In this document: positions 55,401 through 63,849 of the stretch, piece by piece | How the letters are laid out: every line of letters starts with the position of its first letter | Position numbering within the stretch: position 1 is the stretch's first letter | Assembly: GCA_903813345.2 (NCBI GenBank) | Contig: CAIIXF020000008.1 | Location: forward strand, 4,475,341-4,539,340 | Direction of reading: 5' to 3' | Length of the DNA stretch: 64,000 bases | From: Owenia fusiformis | Taxonomy: Eukaryota > Annelida > Polychaeta > Sabellida > Oweniidae | The notes under the pieces: model-generated | What the model saw: only the letters and a program-made list of their open reading frames with translations | What the model was told of the DNA's origin: nothing | Databases searched by the model: none | Made by a program: the position numbers and the translations under genes

Positions 55401-56900
55401 TCTTTGCATAGACATTGAATGGTATTTCTTGATAAGTGAATTGGTGTTTATCTAAGTAATCAAGGGATTATAGCCACTCAAAGTTACTGAGCATCCAGGT
55501 TTGACACTTCAATTGTGTTGGTGAAATTATACATATTTCAGTCAAATTCATGCTGATCACAACATTTTGGTTTCAATTTTATAATCTCTATACATGACCC
55601 TGGTGATGAAGAGTCAGAATCAGTCAAAAAACCCAAACCAGAAAACTGTGCTAATTGTGAAAACTAAAGGTGAAGCTACTTTTTTCTGATATTTCTTATA
55701 CCAAATGGCAGCCATCTTGCTTTTCCCACCTCAAATTAAACTGGCGGGAAATTCAAAAATTTGAAAAAAATTAAATCCTAAAATATATTTTAAAAATATG
55801 ATTTTTAAAAAACATTCTTCATGGGTCTTTTAAGTTATTTCTATTTTACATGTCATACATGTTGCAATTGGTGTTTTTTTCTATGATAATGATTATTAGT
55901 TTTCTGTTAGGATACTTATTTTGACTCTCACCAGGGGGTTAATTATGGATCAAAACTCATGAAAAAGTAAATATACTTAACAAATATAACTAGGACAGTT
56001 AGATTTCACATACATTTAACTGAGGGACCAAAAGGGCATATATCCAGACTCATCCTTTTATAGAAATGCATGAAAATTAGAATTTTCATATTTTTAAGAA
56101 ATAGTACATTTGATTTTGTATTGATCTTATCATGAAACCTCATCTAATTATTATTTTTATTCATTATTGTTGAAGGGGCAGACTTTTGTGTATTTGGACG
56201 ACTTTGACAAATCAGCATCAATTTTAAAATGGCTTAACATGGTGAATAAAGGAGAAATGGAACCTAGTAAAACTCTACCTAAAACCAAATGGGCTCCCCA
56301 ACACAGAGGGTTCAATTTTCTGGAAAAGATGGATTTTGATGCTCTTTCCCATCAGTATAAAGACAGTAGAAGTACTCCAGAAAATCAGCATGGGATAGGT
56401 AAGTGTAGGACAATTAATGTCAAATATGAGATGAAAAACTGTAATTGTCTTTACGACATCCACAAATCAAGTAATTTTTTCTATATTGTGTTGAGAACAA
56501 GTAAATTTCTATTTTATATACACACACCAATATCAAATTAAAGCCTATGACTCAAGTTGTGATTTGTTGGTGATTTAAAGTATGGGCCTGTTGTATGATT
56601 GTATTAAATCAAGGCTTAGCCATAATCTACCTGGTATTATGGCCTATGTCTCAATTTTAGCAAATATATTGAACTATGATAGAATGGCATTTAAATATGG
56701 TTGCAGGATTCGATGAAGATGGTAACCAAGTAACCGATACCACAGAAGAAGAAATTCCAGATAGCAGTTCACGTAACACTGATGAAGATGATGTCCGTGG
56801 AAATTTACACGAGTTAAAAAACTCCAGACTTTACCATCACAAATCAGAAAAAAATATTAAACATAAAGACACTTTTCATCATGATCCATCAGAGTTATGA
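37286..56900 (+). CDS. TXNDC16: TXNDC16 (ERp90-like) thioredoxin-domain protein, complete 18-exon coding gene
   Basis: Coding exons: 37286-37472, 40705-40787, 41057-41127, 41503-41577, 43544-43665, 45587-45680, 46367-46520, 46993-47162, 47638-47716, 48178-48343, 52213-52383, 52617-52845, 53195-53331, 53763-53989, 54456-54616, 54928-55021, 56176-56398, 56707-56900. All introns are GT-AG, all phases agree, total 2637 bases (878 residues plus stop). The N-terminus (residues 1-31) is a signal peptide with a basic start and a long hydrophobic core. Several thioredoxin-like folds follow. Recognition rests on blocks typical of the family: LFNVDAIVSNVL, YQRAIGT-DHRIFMEVAFAY, WDWTDICGKENITFYPTLRIY (cis-Pro505) and VLGLFESSDVK. 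The human protein is an ER-lumen member of about 825 residues. Most Trx-like domains lack CXXC, but C678-D-Q-C681 lies at the active-site place of the last one. The C-terminal tail is acidic then His/Lys-rich and ends SEL, not a classical KDEL signal. Confidence 0.92.
38013..38148. mobile_element. 136-bp near-perfect hairpin element
   Basis: ACAAATATTTAATTCTAT on the left is the inverse of ATAGAATTAAATATTTGT on the right, and the arms pair along almost their whole length (GGTGAATACCTGTG / CACAGGTATTCACC and GATATTCCAC / GTGGAATATC) around a GAAGCCCGAAGGGCT loop, itself a small hairpin. A palindromic MITE type. Confidence 0.7.
38490..38715. mobile_element. degraded transposable element remnant with GC-rich ends
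   Basis: Bounded by CCCAGGGGGTGGATTGGGCG on the left and AAATCCTGGGTACACCCCTG on the right, end types common in invertebrate DNA elements. A 33-codon hydrophilic open stretch (from about 38543, GACGAGGAG-rich) may be a coding vestige. Confidence 0.3.
39859..39980. mobile_element. MITE of the TAGTCTTGC-TIR family (copy 7)
   Basis: Left TAGTCTTGCTTCAAGACTG, right GGCTTGTAACTAGACTA, with a C/T-rich left half and a G/T-rich right half. Confidence 0.65.
40020..40139 (+). repeat. 30-bp tandem repeat, four copies
   Basis: Unit GTGCAAGCCTGTTTTCAAAA plus ten further bases, period exactly 30, so it reads as a 10-residue GASLFSKSQV-type peptide repeat. It is intronic, with no start or splice context, so probably not translated. 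Confidence 0.7.
40705..40787 (+). CDS. TXNDC16: TXNDC16 coding exon 2
   Basis: Residues 63-90, DDFRVTNFQEQYRKASLALD and following to CGW. Acceptor TATTTTCAG, donor GTGAGT. Continues the first Trx-like fold (helix, then strand). Confidence 0.85.
41057..41127 (+). CDS. TXNDC16: TXNDC16 coding exon 3
   Basis: Residues 91-114, YDCGSQKHESCNKHAVEKHV. The two Cys spaced like the family's DC...C pair suggest a structural disulphide rather than CXXC. Acceptor TTTTTTCCAG, donor GTAAGT. Confidence 0.85.
41128..41502 (+). other. TXNDC16 intron 3
   Basis: 375 bases; nothing recognisable inside. Confidence 0.6.
41503..41577 (+). CDS. TXNDC16: TXNDC16 coding exon 4
   Basis: Encodes DGMDLIDLELDTLFNVDAIV and following; LF(N/D)V(D/N)AIV is a strong family match. 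Acceptor ATATTCCAG, donor GTAAGT. Confidence 0.88.
41578..43543 (+). other. TXNDC16 intron 4
   Basis: 2 kb, AT-rich. Holds the palindrome-bounded CACGTG/CRE block at 43154-43344; otherwise nothing recognised. Confidence 0.6.
43154..43344. repeat. element bounded by GGCCCCCACGTGAT inverted repeat with CRE sites
   Basis: GGCCCCCACGTGAT (43154-43167) and ATCACGTGGGGGCC (43331-43344) are perfect 14-bp inverted repeats, each containing an E-box. Between and beside them are AACGTCA and a perfect TGACGTCA (43280-43287). It could be a MITE or a regulatory block. Confidence 0.5.
43544..43665 (+). CDS. TXNDC16: TXNDC16 coding exon 5
   Basis: Residues 139-179, ending VILSYQRAIGTY, a close match to the family's FSYVRAIG block. 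Acceptor AATACTACAG, donor GTAAGT. Confidence 0.88.
43666..45586 (+). other. TXNDC16 intron 5, mostly one composite G-rich element
   Basis: The element at 43905-45444 fills most of the intron. No gene inside; the G-run-bearing ORFs at 44146-45196 are repeat artefacts. Confidence 0.6.
43905..45444. mobile_element. composite element with ~300-bp tandem units and GCAGGCCCGT-type ends
   Basis: Left GCAGGCCCGTAAG and right (reverse-complemented) GCAGGGCCGTCAG. Inside, a unit with G-run + TGTCAAAGAGG + GCCAGAGGGGG + GTGTCTGAGACAA + AAAATTTTACAATTT recurs at about 44169, 44469, 44745 and 45058 (period 276-313). Typical of a non-autonomous DNA element with an expanded core. Confidence 0.6.
45587..45680 (+). 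CDS. TXNDC16: TXNDC16 coding exon 6
   Basis: Residues 180-210, DHRIFMEVAFAYQHKYKFVV. Acceptor TGTTTTACAG, donor GTATGT. Confidence 0.88.
45681..46366 (+). other. TXNDC16 intron 6 with a 102-bp tandem duplication
   Basis: CCATCTC(C/T)(T/C)ATATGACTGGA begins copies at 45701 and 45803. The copies run to about 45905 and are over 90% alike. The rest is featureless. Confidence 0.6.
46367..46520 (+). CDS. TXNDC16: TXNDC16 coding exon 7
   Basis: Residues 211-262: HSIVWVVRCKDIKKTSEPCS, then SYFQDSMDLVSLVKFIKALD. Acceptor CCTCTTTTAG, donor GTAAGT. Confidence 0.85.
46521..46992 (+). other. TXNDC16 intron 7
   Basis: 472 bases; nothing recognisable. Confidence 0.6.
46993..47162 (+). CDS. TXNDC16: TXNDC16 coding exon 8
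   Basis: Residues 263-319, YDIPEDGSVGTPTPYHKQNM, then an AYVFYDK strand and a helix. Acceptor TTATTTCAG, donor GTAAGA. Confidence 0.85.
47163..47637 (+). other. TXNDC16 intron 8 with a TA-flanked MITE
   Basis: Contains the 47196-47366 element; otherwise nothing. Confidence 0.6.
47196..47366. mobile_element. mariner-like MITE with ACAGGGTG / CACCCTGT ends
   Basis: TA-CAGGGTGCACC on the left and GGGTCACCCTG-TA on the right, 171 bp. TA flanks and CAGGGTG ends fit Tc1/mariner-class MITEs. A single related end, TACAGGGTGTTCC, is at 58946. Confidence 0.6.
47638..47716 (+). CDS. TXNDC16: TXNDC16 coding exon 9
   Basis: Residues 319-345, AEQGLDEYGYDNTMSPIAVT. Acceptor CATGTTTCAG, donor GTAAGC. Confidence 0.82.
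47817..48007. mobile_element. pogo-like MITE in TXNDC16 intron 9 (GTGGAACACC interior)
   Basis: Starts TATAGAGTGAAACCTCC and ends AGACAGGTTTGACTTTAC; GTGGAACAC(C/T) recurs five times inside. Confidence 0.55.
48178..48343 (+). CDS. TXNDC16: TXNDC16 coding exon 10
   Basis: Residues 346-400, starting ENLNVWDGVTSIEAVCGFIT and ending in an acidic DES-DSLYDDRIDAY linker. Acceptor TTTACATAG, donor GTGAGA. Confidence 0.85.
48427..51955. mobile_element. Helentron/pearl-like non-autonomous element with a giant tandem-repeat core
   Basis: The left flank opens with a hairpin, TATGTCACCAC-(CAAAA)-GTGGTGACATA, followed by a CpG-containing GGCGTCCGGCGG block and TGTAACAATTTCTTACAACT. The right flank is GGTGGTGACATTTTGTCATG then TTAATGCC. 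The same flanks occur at 54071-54294 with almost no core. Such a layout (hairpin flank, tandem core, conserved arms) is known from Helentron-associated and bivalve pearl-type elements. Assignment is by layout only. Confidence 0.55.
48565..51900. repeat. tandem array, ~24 units of 125-168 bp, rich in TGACCT/AGGTCA half-sites
   Basis: Each unit carries CAAAATCATCTACATGTTCTC then AGAAATTCAAATCTGACTTTAG, then TTTGACATTTGACCTTCAATG, ACCTTCTCAAGGTC and AAAAAAGGTCAAAAAGGTC. Mean spacing is about 140 bp. Variants (CACTTACATGATCTC at 50571, 51126 and 51409) are spaced 555 and 283 bp, showing higher-order duplication of four-unit and two-unit blocks. No coding potential. Confidence 0.85.
52213..52383 (+). 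CDS. TXNDC16: TXNDC16 coding exon 11
   Basis: Residues 401-457. Acidic DEGDDYEV start, then VPALTDKTFPELLAEKDLLI and VLYYLR: the Trx-fold strand where an active-site CXXC would follow but does not. Acceptor ACTTTCAG, donor GTAAGA. Confidence 0.88.
52617..52845 (+). CDS. TXNDC16: TXNDC16 coding exon 12
   Basis: Residues 458-533. ATVECWDWTDICGKENITFY then PTLRIYRKG is the most conserved block, with cis-Pro505. Predicted N-glycosylation sequons at N480 (NVT) and N500 (NIT). Acceptor CCATTTTCAG, donor GTAAGT. Confidence 0.9.
52846..53194 (+). other. TXNDC16 intron 12
   Basis: 349 bases, nothing recognisable. Confidence 0.6.
53195..53331 (+). CDS. TXNDC16: TXNDC16 coding exon 13
   Basis: Residues 534-579, ending ASQTTVLGLFESSDVK, a clear family match. 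Acceptor AATTTTCAG, donor GTACGA. Confidence 0.88.
53332..53762 (+). other. TXNDC16 intron 13
   Basis: 431 bases, nothing recognisable. Confidence 0.6.
53763..53989 (+). CDS. TXNDC16: TXNDC16 coding exon 14
   Basis: Residues 580-655: FNDVADRLHGKMLSGIVTGD, AVATKYNTKPPAVLVLKK, then SKDIMTFIEKSRLPAF. Acceptor CAAATTCAG, donor GTAAGT. Confidence 0.9.
53990..54455 (+). other. TXNDC16 intron 14, holding a core-less copy of the intron 10 element
   Basis: See 54071-54294. Nothing else. Confidence 0.6.
54071..54294. mobile_element. short copy of the Helentron/pearl-like element (no tandem core)
   Basis: Left TATGTCACAACCAAAAAGTG-GTGACATA hairpin, ACTGTTTAGACTGACTTCAG, then directly the right arm ACTAGGTGGTGACATTTTGT. 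It matches both flanks of the 48427 element. Confidence 0.7.
54456..54616 (+). CDS. TXNDC16: TXNDC16 coding exon 15 (CDQC motif)
   Basis: Residues 656-708. KPFIILFCDQCQSSRAF places C678 and C681 (genomic 54522-54533) right after a Trx-fold strand, the canonical CXXC place. Acceptor TTGTATTGCAG, donor GTAAGA. Confidence 0.9.
54617..54927 (+). other. TXNDC16 intron 15
   Basis: 311 bases, nothing recognisable. Confidence 0.6.
54928..55021 (+). CDS. TXNDC16: TXNDC16 coding exon 16
   Basis: Residues 709-740, YQEDGVAEIVLKTYLEGDMT then VPALAYVDLSN, with a cis-Pro-like VPAL. Acceptor CTGATTGCAG, donor GTAAGT. Confidence 0.87.
55022..56175 (+). other. TXNDC16 intron 16
   Basis: 1.15 kb AT-rich, no element recognised. 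Confidence 0.6.
56176..56398 (+). CDS. TXNDC16: TXNDC16 coding exon 17
   Basis: Residues 741-814, GQTFVYLDDFDKSASILKWL then a helix and a linker (KWAPQHRGFNFLEKMDFDAL). Acceptor ATTGTTGAAG has a weak pyrimidine tract, but frame and homology support it. Donor GTAAGT. Confidence 0.83.
56399..56706 (+). other. TXNDC16 intron 17
   Basis: 308 bases, nothing recognisable. Confidence 0.6.
56707..56900 (+). CDS. TXNDC16: TXNDC16 coding exon 18 and stop codon
   Basis: Residues 815-878: acidic, Ser/Asp/Glu-rich then His/Lys-rich, ending HHDPSEL and TGA at 56898-56900. The SEL end does not fit the usual (K/H)DEL pattern. Acceptor GGTTGCAG. Confidence 0.8.
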
Positions 56901-58050
56901 TGGGGGTCTAATCATAGTCATAGTTGTTATGATATTTTTTAGTTGTTTTTGTAACATACTGTCTTTAGTCAAGTCTCTGGTTCTTCTTAGTTATTATGTA
57001 TTTGCCCAAGCAGATTTGAGGAAAATGGAAAAAAAGCAACACAAAGTTAGAGGGTACCATCCACTCCATATAACCATGTGGTTGCTTAAAATACCATAGG
57101 TAATAATGTGCATGCACATGCAAATGAGCCTTCTCGCTGAGCTGGTGATATCTCTTCCAAATTCATGGGTCTGGAGAATATCAGTGATCTTTTGTCCTTT
57201 TTAACTTATATGTGTGAACTATTCTTATATCCTCTTATACAAGATGTGTGAGATAAAGGGAGTTGAAGGGAACCATAGGCTTGATTCAAGGATGAAAACC
57301 ACATGAATTAAACATGACAGTATTTAGGATATAAAGTTTTATAAAATCATATCATTTGTGCCAGTTTGCACACTGTATCACTAGTAAATCAAAGATCTGT
57401 CAAAATGTATTCTGAAATTAGGCTGAAGTTTAACTTTAATAATAGCATATACAATATTTTCTAGTTTATTTTCCTGGTGTTATACTTGTAATTATAAAAT
57501 ACTAAAAATACACACACTTTAGTGGAAAACAAGGAGAAATGAATGATTCTCTCTTGTAAGTATTCTTTCATTTTTGGTTCATATTTGAAACCAGTGGCAT
57601 ATCTCTGCTGATATCCATGTATTTTCAGCATTCATTTTATTCAGAACTCCTGCAAGAAACAGATCTACATGTACAGTAGTACACATTATCATGTGCATTG
57701 TATATTATAAGCTGACACTACTTTGCCAAACACAACATTAATTTAACCTTTCTAAGTGATTTAAGGTATTGCCAATGCAATGAGTAATAAAAACATTGCT
57801 TGTTTGGTTTCTGCCGAACAACTCCTAAAGCTATGCCTCTCTGGTTACCCATGTGAACCTTAAGCCTCTGTCACATTTGGTCTATGGCAGCCGTACAGGG
57901 ACCATACCTTCACAAAATCGATACAGAAAATCTACATCATACTGCTTATCCCTATATTTTATGCTGCATATTTCTCTCGATTTTTGGAAGCAAGGGTCGC
58001 TGTATGATTGTCGTAGATCAAATGTGACTGAGGCATAAGGGCAATATCTC
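56901..58050 (+). other. TXNDC16 3' UTR and downstream flank
   Basis: No clear end of transcript. AATAAA at about 57786 is one candidate polyadenylation signal. A second frame from 56881 to 57099 stays open and includes a long hydrophobic stretch (GGLIIVIVVMIFFSCFCNIL and following), probably by chance. Confidence 0.4.
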
Positions 58051-58165
58051 ATGGTTTTTCACATGTGACAAAACTTTTGTGGATGGTGTTCAGTGGTTGG
58101 TGTTCAGCCTCCGGAACAGCATTTGTAACAAATGGCAGGTGGTGACATTTTGCATGTTAATGGCT
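58051..58165. mobile_element. decayed copy of the Helentron/pearl-like element
   Basis: TTTGTAACAAATGG, then GGTGGTGACATTTTGCATG and TTAATGG, matching the right arm of the copies at 48427 and 54071. The left part is eroded. Confidence 0.5.
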
Positions 58166-58517
58166 TTTTTATTATTTTATTTTGACATGATATCCTATGA
58201 ATATCACAGTAACAGTAACATTATGGAATAAAAAGTGCTATCAGTCTAGCATACAGGCCCAAGAAAACAAAATAAATGAACGGGTCACTTCATATTGAGG
58301 CATTCCATGTGGACTTTGTGTTAGAATGACCTAGCAGAATGTAACTCCTTGCCAATTTTGATAACAGTGTAAACACAAGGAAATTATTTTTTAAATGAAT
58401 TTATGAAACTTTATGTACATTGTACATTACTTGTTTGTATGTATGTTAATTGCTTGCCGAGATCATGTTAATTGCTTGTATGTGAGAAACATAATCTTTG
58501 TATCTATGGGTGAAACG
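58166..58517. other. non-coding stretch, nothing recognised
   Basis: Intergenic AT-rich sequence. Confidence 0.4.
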
Positions 58518-58596
58518 AGGTCTTGCATTAATCCACTGGGTCCCATCCTCACTTGTAAATAATATATGGGAGGAACCAGGAGCTTAATGCAAATCA
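58518..58596. mobile_element. diverged MITE of the TAGTCTTGC family (copy 8)
   Basis: GGTCTTGCATTAATCC and GGAGCTTAATGCAAATC are inverted partners. Confidence 0.35.
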
Positions 58597-58828
58597 AGTT
58601 ATAATGTGTGTGTATATTATCCTGAGTAACATATCTTGAGTAGAAGTATGAGTAGGTAGATTCTCGAGTATGAGTAGATAGATTCTCGAAGTATACACCT
58701 CATGTTTTTATAAGTCTGGTGGAATATATTATTTCTTTTTAATAGGGTAAAAACAATTATGTAATGAAATACGATATTATTGTCGCTATTGAGCATTCCA
58801 ATCGGATATTAAGTTTCTAAAATGTAAT

Positions 58829-58923
58829 TAGTCTTGCATCAAGGCTCTGTACCCCCCCCCCTAACTACTTCACCTCAAGGGTGTTGGGAGGGGGTAGGAA
58901 CACAGGGGCTTGAAGCAAGACTA
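58829..58923. mobile_element. MITE of the TAGTCTTGC-TIR family (copy 9, compact)
   Basis: Left TAGTCTTGCATCAAGGCTC, right GGCTTGAAGCAAGACTA: the cleanest terminal repeats in the window, 95 bp. Confidence 0.7.
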
Positions 58924-61499
58924 AATCTAACTAGTTTTGTCAATATACAGGGTGTTCCATAAATAAAGATATTATGCTTCAAAATAATTAAAAACATAGA
59001 TACAACATTAAATATCAACAGAACTACTATGACAAGTATACCAATTTGGTTTAAAAAAGAAAAACTTCAAAATTGAAACTGCTCAGCAGAATGTGTACAT
59101 TGGTTGTCAGGGAAACCATTTCCAGAAATTAACAAAATGAAACTTATTGTCACATCTTGAAGAGGTACAAATTTTATATTGTTTCCCCATCAATTAAATT
59201 TTTAAGCATAATTATCTTAAATTATGAGACACCAAGTAGTTATATACTATTATTCTAATTTTGTGGATATGTGCAATGTATGAATGACAGCTAAGATTGC
59301 AAGATGAAAATGTCATTTAATGAAATCAAATGAGTCAATAAAAATAATATTATATTATCTGAGAAATTGTGTAAACAAAAATTTTATATTGAATTTATAA
59401 TTATATGTAACACTGTACAACATATAATGTAAAAAGATCCTCCAAAATCGAGGATTGTAATTCTTTAACTTTATTACCTTGAGGCTTCTTGCTTTGAGGG
59501 TTCTCACTTTCTCTATAAGGAAGATGCCAAGAGAAATTGATAAGTAACTTTTACAAAACGATATTGCAAACTTAAACATCAAATATCAGTGAGCAACCCA
59601 CGCTTTGAACAATGATTTATAATCTAAATTGCAATTTAAACTGTCTTATCAAATATTAATAATTAATTTTATCAAATATTAATATAAAATTAAATCTACT
59701 TTCCACCAATAGATGTCAGCGCAATATTCAGAATGTGAAATTAAAGTTTCATGAAATCCAGTTGTATTTCTATGTCAGTATTGGTATAGGGACAGTATTG
59801 CAATAAATATGATTCATTTGGAAAATAAAACTTTTACAAAAATTTAACTAAATCTAATATAATATAACAGTATCCAGAGTACACTGCGGCAGTACATACA
59901 TACCAAAGATTTAACATGCATTCTTAACTCGAAATTGAAAAATATCTACAGCAACTGTATAATATTTATGGCCATTTGAAAGCAATGTTCTTTTTTCTCT
60001 CATTTGCTTTAAACGAATGCCTGATATCTTGGGGGGGGGGGCACTCAGGACCACTTTACAGACTAACCTGCCTTGTAAGCATTATTGTATCAGACACTTT
60101 ACCTGTGTATACCTGGAAAGCTTGATGGGAAATTAATCAGAATTGGAGGTAAATCAATATTAATCAGTCAGTTGGATTCCTTTGAGTGAGCACCTAAGTG
60201 AATCTACTTTATAAAGGAAAATACCCAATACTTATTAAGGATTCTGTAATAGAAACTCCTCTCTGTAATAATCCATCTTTGAATTTCATAACCAGTCCTT
60301 GAAATAATCTGTAATAAACTTATTAGGTAATCAAGAACATATAACTTGCATTAGGATGCATGTTCTACTATAATCATGGACAAGCTTCTATTACCTGTTT
60401 TAAAATAGGATTTGAAATCCATCACCTAACATTTATTCAAGGCCAATCTCATAAGTGATGTCAATCCGAATGAATGTTTTCATTCGGATAAATTGTGCTG
60501 AACAAGCACAAAGGGCAACATTAGAATTATACATCGTAATGTGATTTCAATTTCAACAATATAAATTGTTATATCCACTATTTGTCTCATGACTAGTATT
60601 GTATTTGAAGTTTTGCAATTGCAGCTGACATCTGTAACATATTGCAACAAATTAAGTTTTTATTAAAGTTTTAGCAATATTTACATGGTAATCAACATAC
60701 TATGTGTGGCCTGCCATCTTTAGGATTCACAAATCCTATAAACCATGAATCTGAAGTTGGGATAAACATTGTTGACTAGCAATAATAATCATAATTTTTA
60801 TTTTTATTTTAGTTGTATGGATAATAACAATGAGCAACATCTGAAAACAAAACCCAGCAATCTGATAAATTATTATCAAAAATTATTGTACAAGAACTAA
60901 TTATATTTAAATAAGATATTTAAATTGTAAAATAGTAAGGATTTTAACAATAACTGATATTAGTAATGAAATGTAATAAAATCAAGCCAGCAAAATTGTT
61001 GTTTTTGAGGTCATATCTGAATATATGGCTGGGGTTTTAAAATAAATCTTAGAGACCTTTAAACCAATTTACAATGATTTATGTAAATGAAACCATCGCG
61101 TCCTGAGCATTGTAGTTTTAAACTGGTAAATTCAAAGTTATGTTAACCTATGTAATCTATTTACATCGAGAATGAAATCAAATATAGAAATCAAATAAAA
61201 TCAATTTACTCTTTATTAGAGCCAAATGGGATCATCCTTTATACAAAATGTATTAACACAGTTTTTAGCGGAGATTTCTTTGAGGTGAAGGATTAGTGGA
61301 ATGCAACAAATATTATTGTTATGCATTGTCTGTTTGTATAGGCCGATAATAGTATGAGGAAATTTCTATGAAGATCTTATAGATTTCCTGAATTATAGAC
61401 TAATGTTATAGGGAGGTCTGTATGGATTAGAGAGATCACATTACACAATGCAAATTCCATTGTTTGATCTAACCCCTGATGTTTCTTTCTATTTTAGCT
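58924..61499. other. intergenic stretch, nothing recognised
   Basis: AT-rich. A single mariner-like end, TACAGGGTGTTCC, lies at 58946 without a partner. No coding signal. Confidence 0.45.
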
Positions 61500-61670
61500 T
61501 TGATCATGTGACCACTTCTGACCAATCAGAGTACTGGAAACAGATCACAAGACTCCTACAGTTTGTGATTGAGGGTTATCATGCAAGGTGCCGATTGATT
61601 GACTTAAGTGACGGATAACTAGCTATTACAGGCAAATGGATTTCAGCGTTATCTACCACTGGGCAAACAC
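61500..61670 (+). promoter_or_regulatory. candidate promoter and untranslated first exon of a downstream gene
   Basis: A CCAAT box at 61522-61526 is followed about 145 bases later by a good donor (AACAC-GTAAGA, GT at 61671). A pyrimidine-tract acceptor TTACTTTTTCAG (AG at 62401-62402) precedes the exon with the ATG at 62491. The link is inferred. Confidence 0.3.
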
Positions 61671-62490
61671 GTAAGAGCTTTACTTTTGTAGATTAACTGA
61701 CAGATCAGAATCTATTAATCTAAACTTTGAAAAAATATTCTTTGTTATGCTATGTAACATTGTGTGGCCTTTGAAGCAGAGCCCCATGGGCGGATTGTGA
61801 ATGGCCAATTGTACAGAAGTATAATAGGTAGGTTTTTACAACGGATATATGACTTTTACTCTAAGGCTATTCCAGCGCAAAACATCTATTGTATTATTAT
61901 ATTGACTCATAAGGTTTTGGCAGCTTGGTCAGCCTGCTTGGCATTTCAAGTGTCTGCTATACATAGGAATACCTTCCGGCATAATATCAACAACTTTAAG
62001 AATTCAAAACAGATTTTAAAGATTTAAAGAGAAGAAATAAAATGTAACTAGGCATATCATAGAAAAAAATGAATAGAGGGATTATCACATACTTAATACT
62101 GTGGATATGAAGCCTGTCCGGAATGTAATTTTTGATAAATTATTTACCAGGGAATTATGACATTAAAAGGATAAATGGTTCATGCTGAATTATATATGAA
62201 AGAACCATAGACCGACTGTGAATTATAGTGACATAAGTGGACAACCTGATAGAGTTAATATCAATAAAATATTGGAAAGGGAAATAGATATCTATTTTAT
62301 GGCTAACAGAGCTTTTCATTTAACAAAGTGTTTTTAATACTAACTGATAAAGGACCGCTTGTTCTGATAATGCTGAAATTGAGCAAATCATTACTTTTTC
62401 AGGTTACCGGAACGCCAATTTCTGATATATGAAACCTGATAGTCTCCTGCATTGAGAAAATAATCAACAAATAACTGCTGAGAATATAAA

Positions 62491-62736
62491 ATGAAAATGC
62501 CAGCTGAAGTTCAAAATAGTACGCCACCTGTAATTATGGGAAACCCAAAATTGCCAGATACAACTGTTGACTCATGGATGGATATAAAGACATCAACGCC
62601 AATGTCAAGACAGCCGCGATTGAAGGTGCGAGACACTGGCTTGATGGGAAGTAGTAAGAAGTTGTATCAAAGACGCGATAAATCCCCTGTCAAGATGGGT
62701 ATGATTGGTGGAGAATGGGCCCTCAAAGAATGTGAG
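62491..62736 (+). CDS. first coding exon of an unrecognised gene
   Basis: From the ATG at 62491 the frame runs 82 codons to a clean phase-0 donor (TGTGAG-GTAAGT at 62737). The whole exon may start at 62403 with 88 bases of 5' UTR. The peptide is polar and basic, rich in Met, Pro, Lys and Ser (STPMSRQPRLKVRD, KLYQRRDKSPVKMG), and ends IGGEWALKECE. It has no signal peptide or membrane segment and looks disordered. I do not recognise the family. Splice signals and even composition make it more credible than other short frames here. The remaining exons would lie beyond the window. Confidence 0.5.
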
Positions 62737-63849
62737 GTAAGTGCAATTTTTAATTCTTACTATCAAAATGTGTTTTACATATTCAGATTGTCAAATTGTC
62801 AGCAAGGTTACTTATGATAATCTTTGTGGAAAATGGATTTTGTTTTTCTCCAATGGGTGATAATCAAAATGTTGAATTACAAATGTACTAAGATTAATTA
62901 ATATTTTGTGTGACATTGACAGAATCATAAGTTCATCTTATGAATAAGCAGAATCTCAAGAGCATTGTAATTGTTCTTTACTACAGAAGTCATCATAAAC
63001 TTTACAAATACTACAGATGTCATATTAAACATTACAAATGTCAAAGTCTGAGAACTTTATAAAGTCTGACATATACTTTGAATTGTTTTATATTCTTTGT
63101 ATCTAAGATACCTTTACTATTAAGTATGATATGGCTAACTATAGCGAATGAACACAGGTTTCAGATTTCAGACATCTTGACGTACTGATAAACCAGTCTG
63201 AATAACAAGAATGTTTGTTTAATAACGATGTCTTATCTTTAATTGTTTTGACAATGGTATGAATTGTAAATAAATTCAGTTTGAAAATATTTAAATTGAT
63301 AAATTATGATAAGAAATTGCCAAGAAATGGAGCTTGATTCCTTGGCTTCTTAGTACCAATGGAATATTCAAGTTTGAAACTTAGCTACGTTACAATTCCC
63401 AGCTTGATAATCTCAATCATATAAGTTACAAATTGAATTGTATTGTCTTTGATGTTGACTACATTAATTGATGACATAATTGATTAATTAATGAGGTACT
63501 GAGATTGTGTCACTGTTTGCGTACATTGATAGATATGTTTCTGTGATATCATGTGGTGATCTACCCTGAATCCTGATTGGCCCCTGAGTCCCCATACACT
63601 CTGACTTTTCTAGATGATTTAACAGGTTTGAAGCTGATACCATCTCAATGATCTTAAATATATCTTTCATGGCAATATTGTGAAATTAATATCAGATACA
63701 CATTATTGTTTTGGGTGCATTGTTTTGATTTGTTGAAAACAAATTCAAACAAACTTCTATACTTTGCAAAGAATCATCTCTCTTTTTAAGAGTTAGACAA
63801 AGTTGAGCTGTTTTAAAGGGTGTTCCTACATCCCCAATCTGCACTCCGA
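62737..63849 (+). other. intron of the unrecognised gene (start), nothing else seen
   Basis: AT-rich with no further exon that I can support. Confidence 0.4.
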
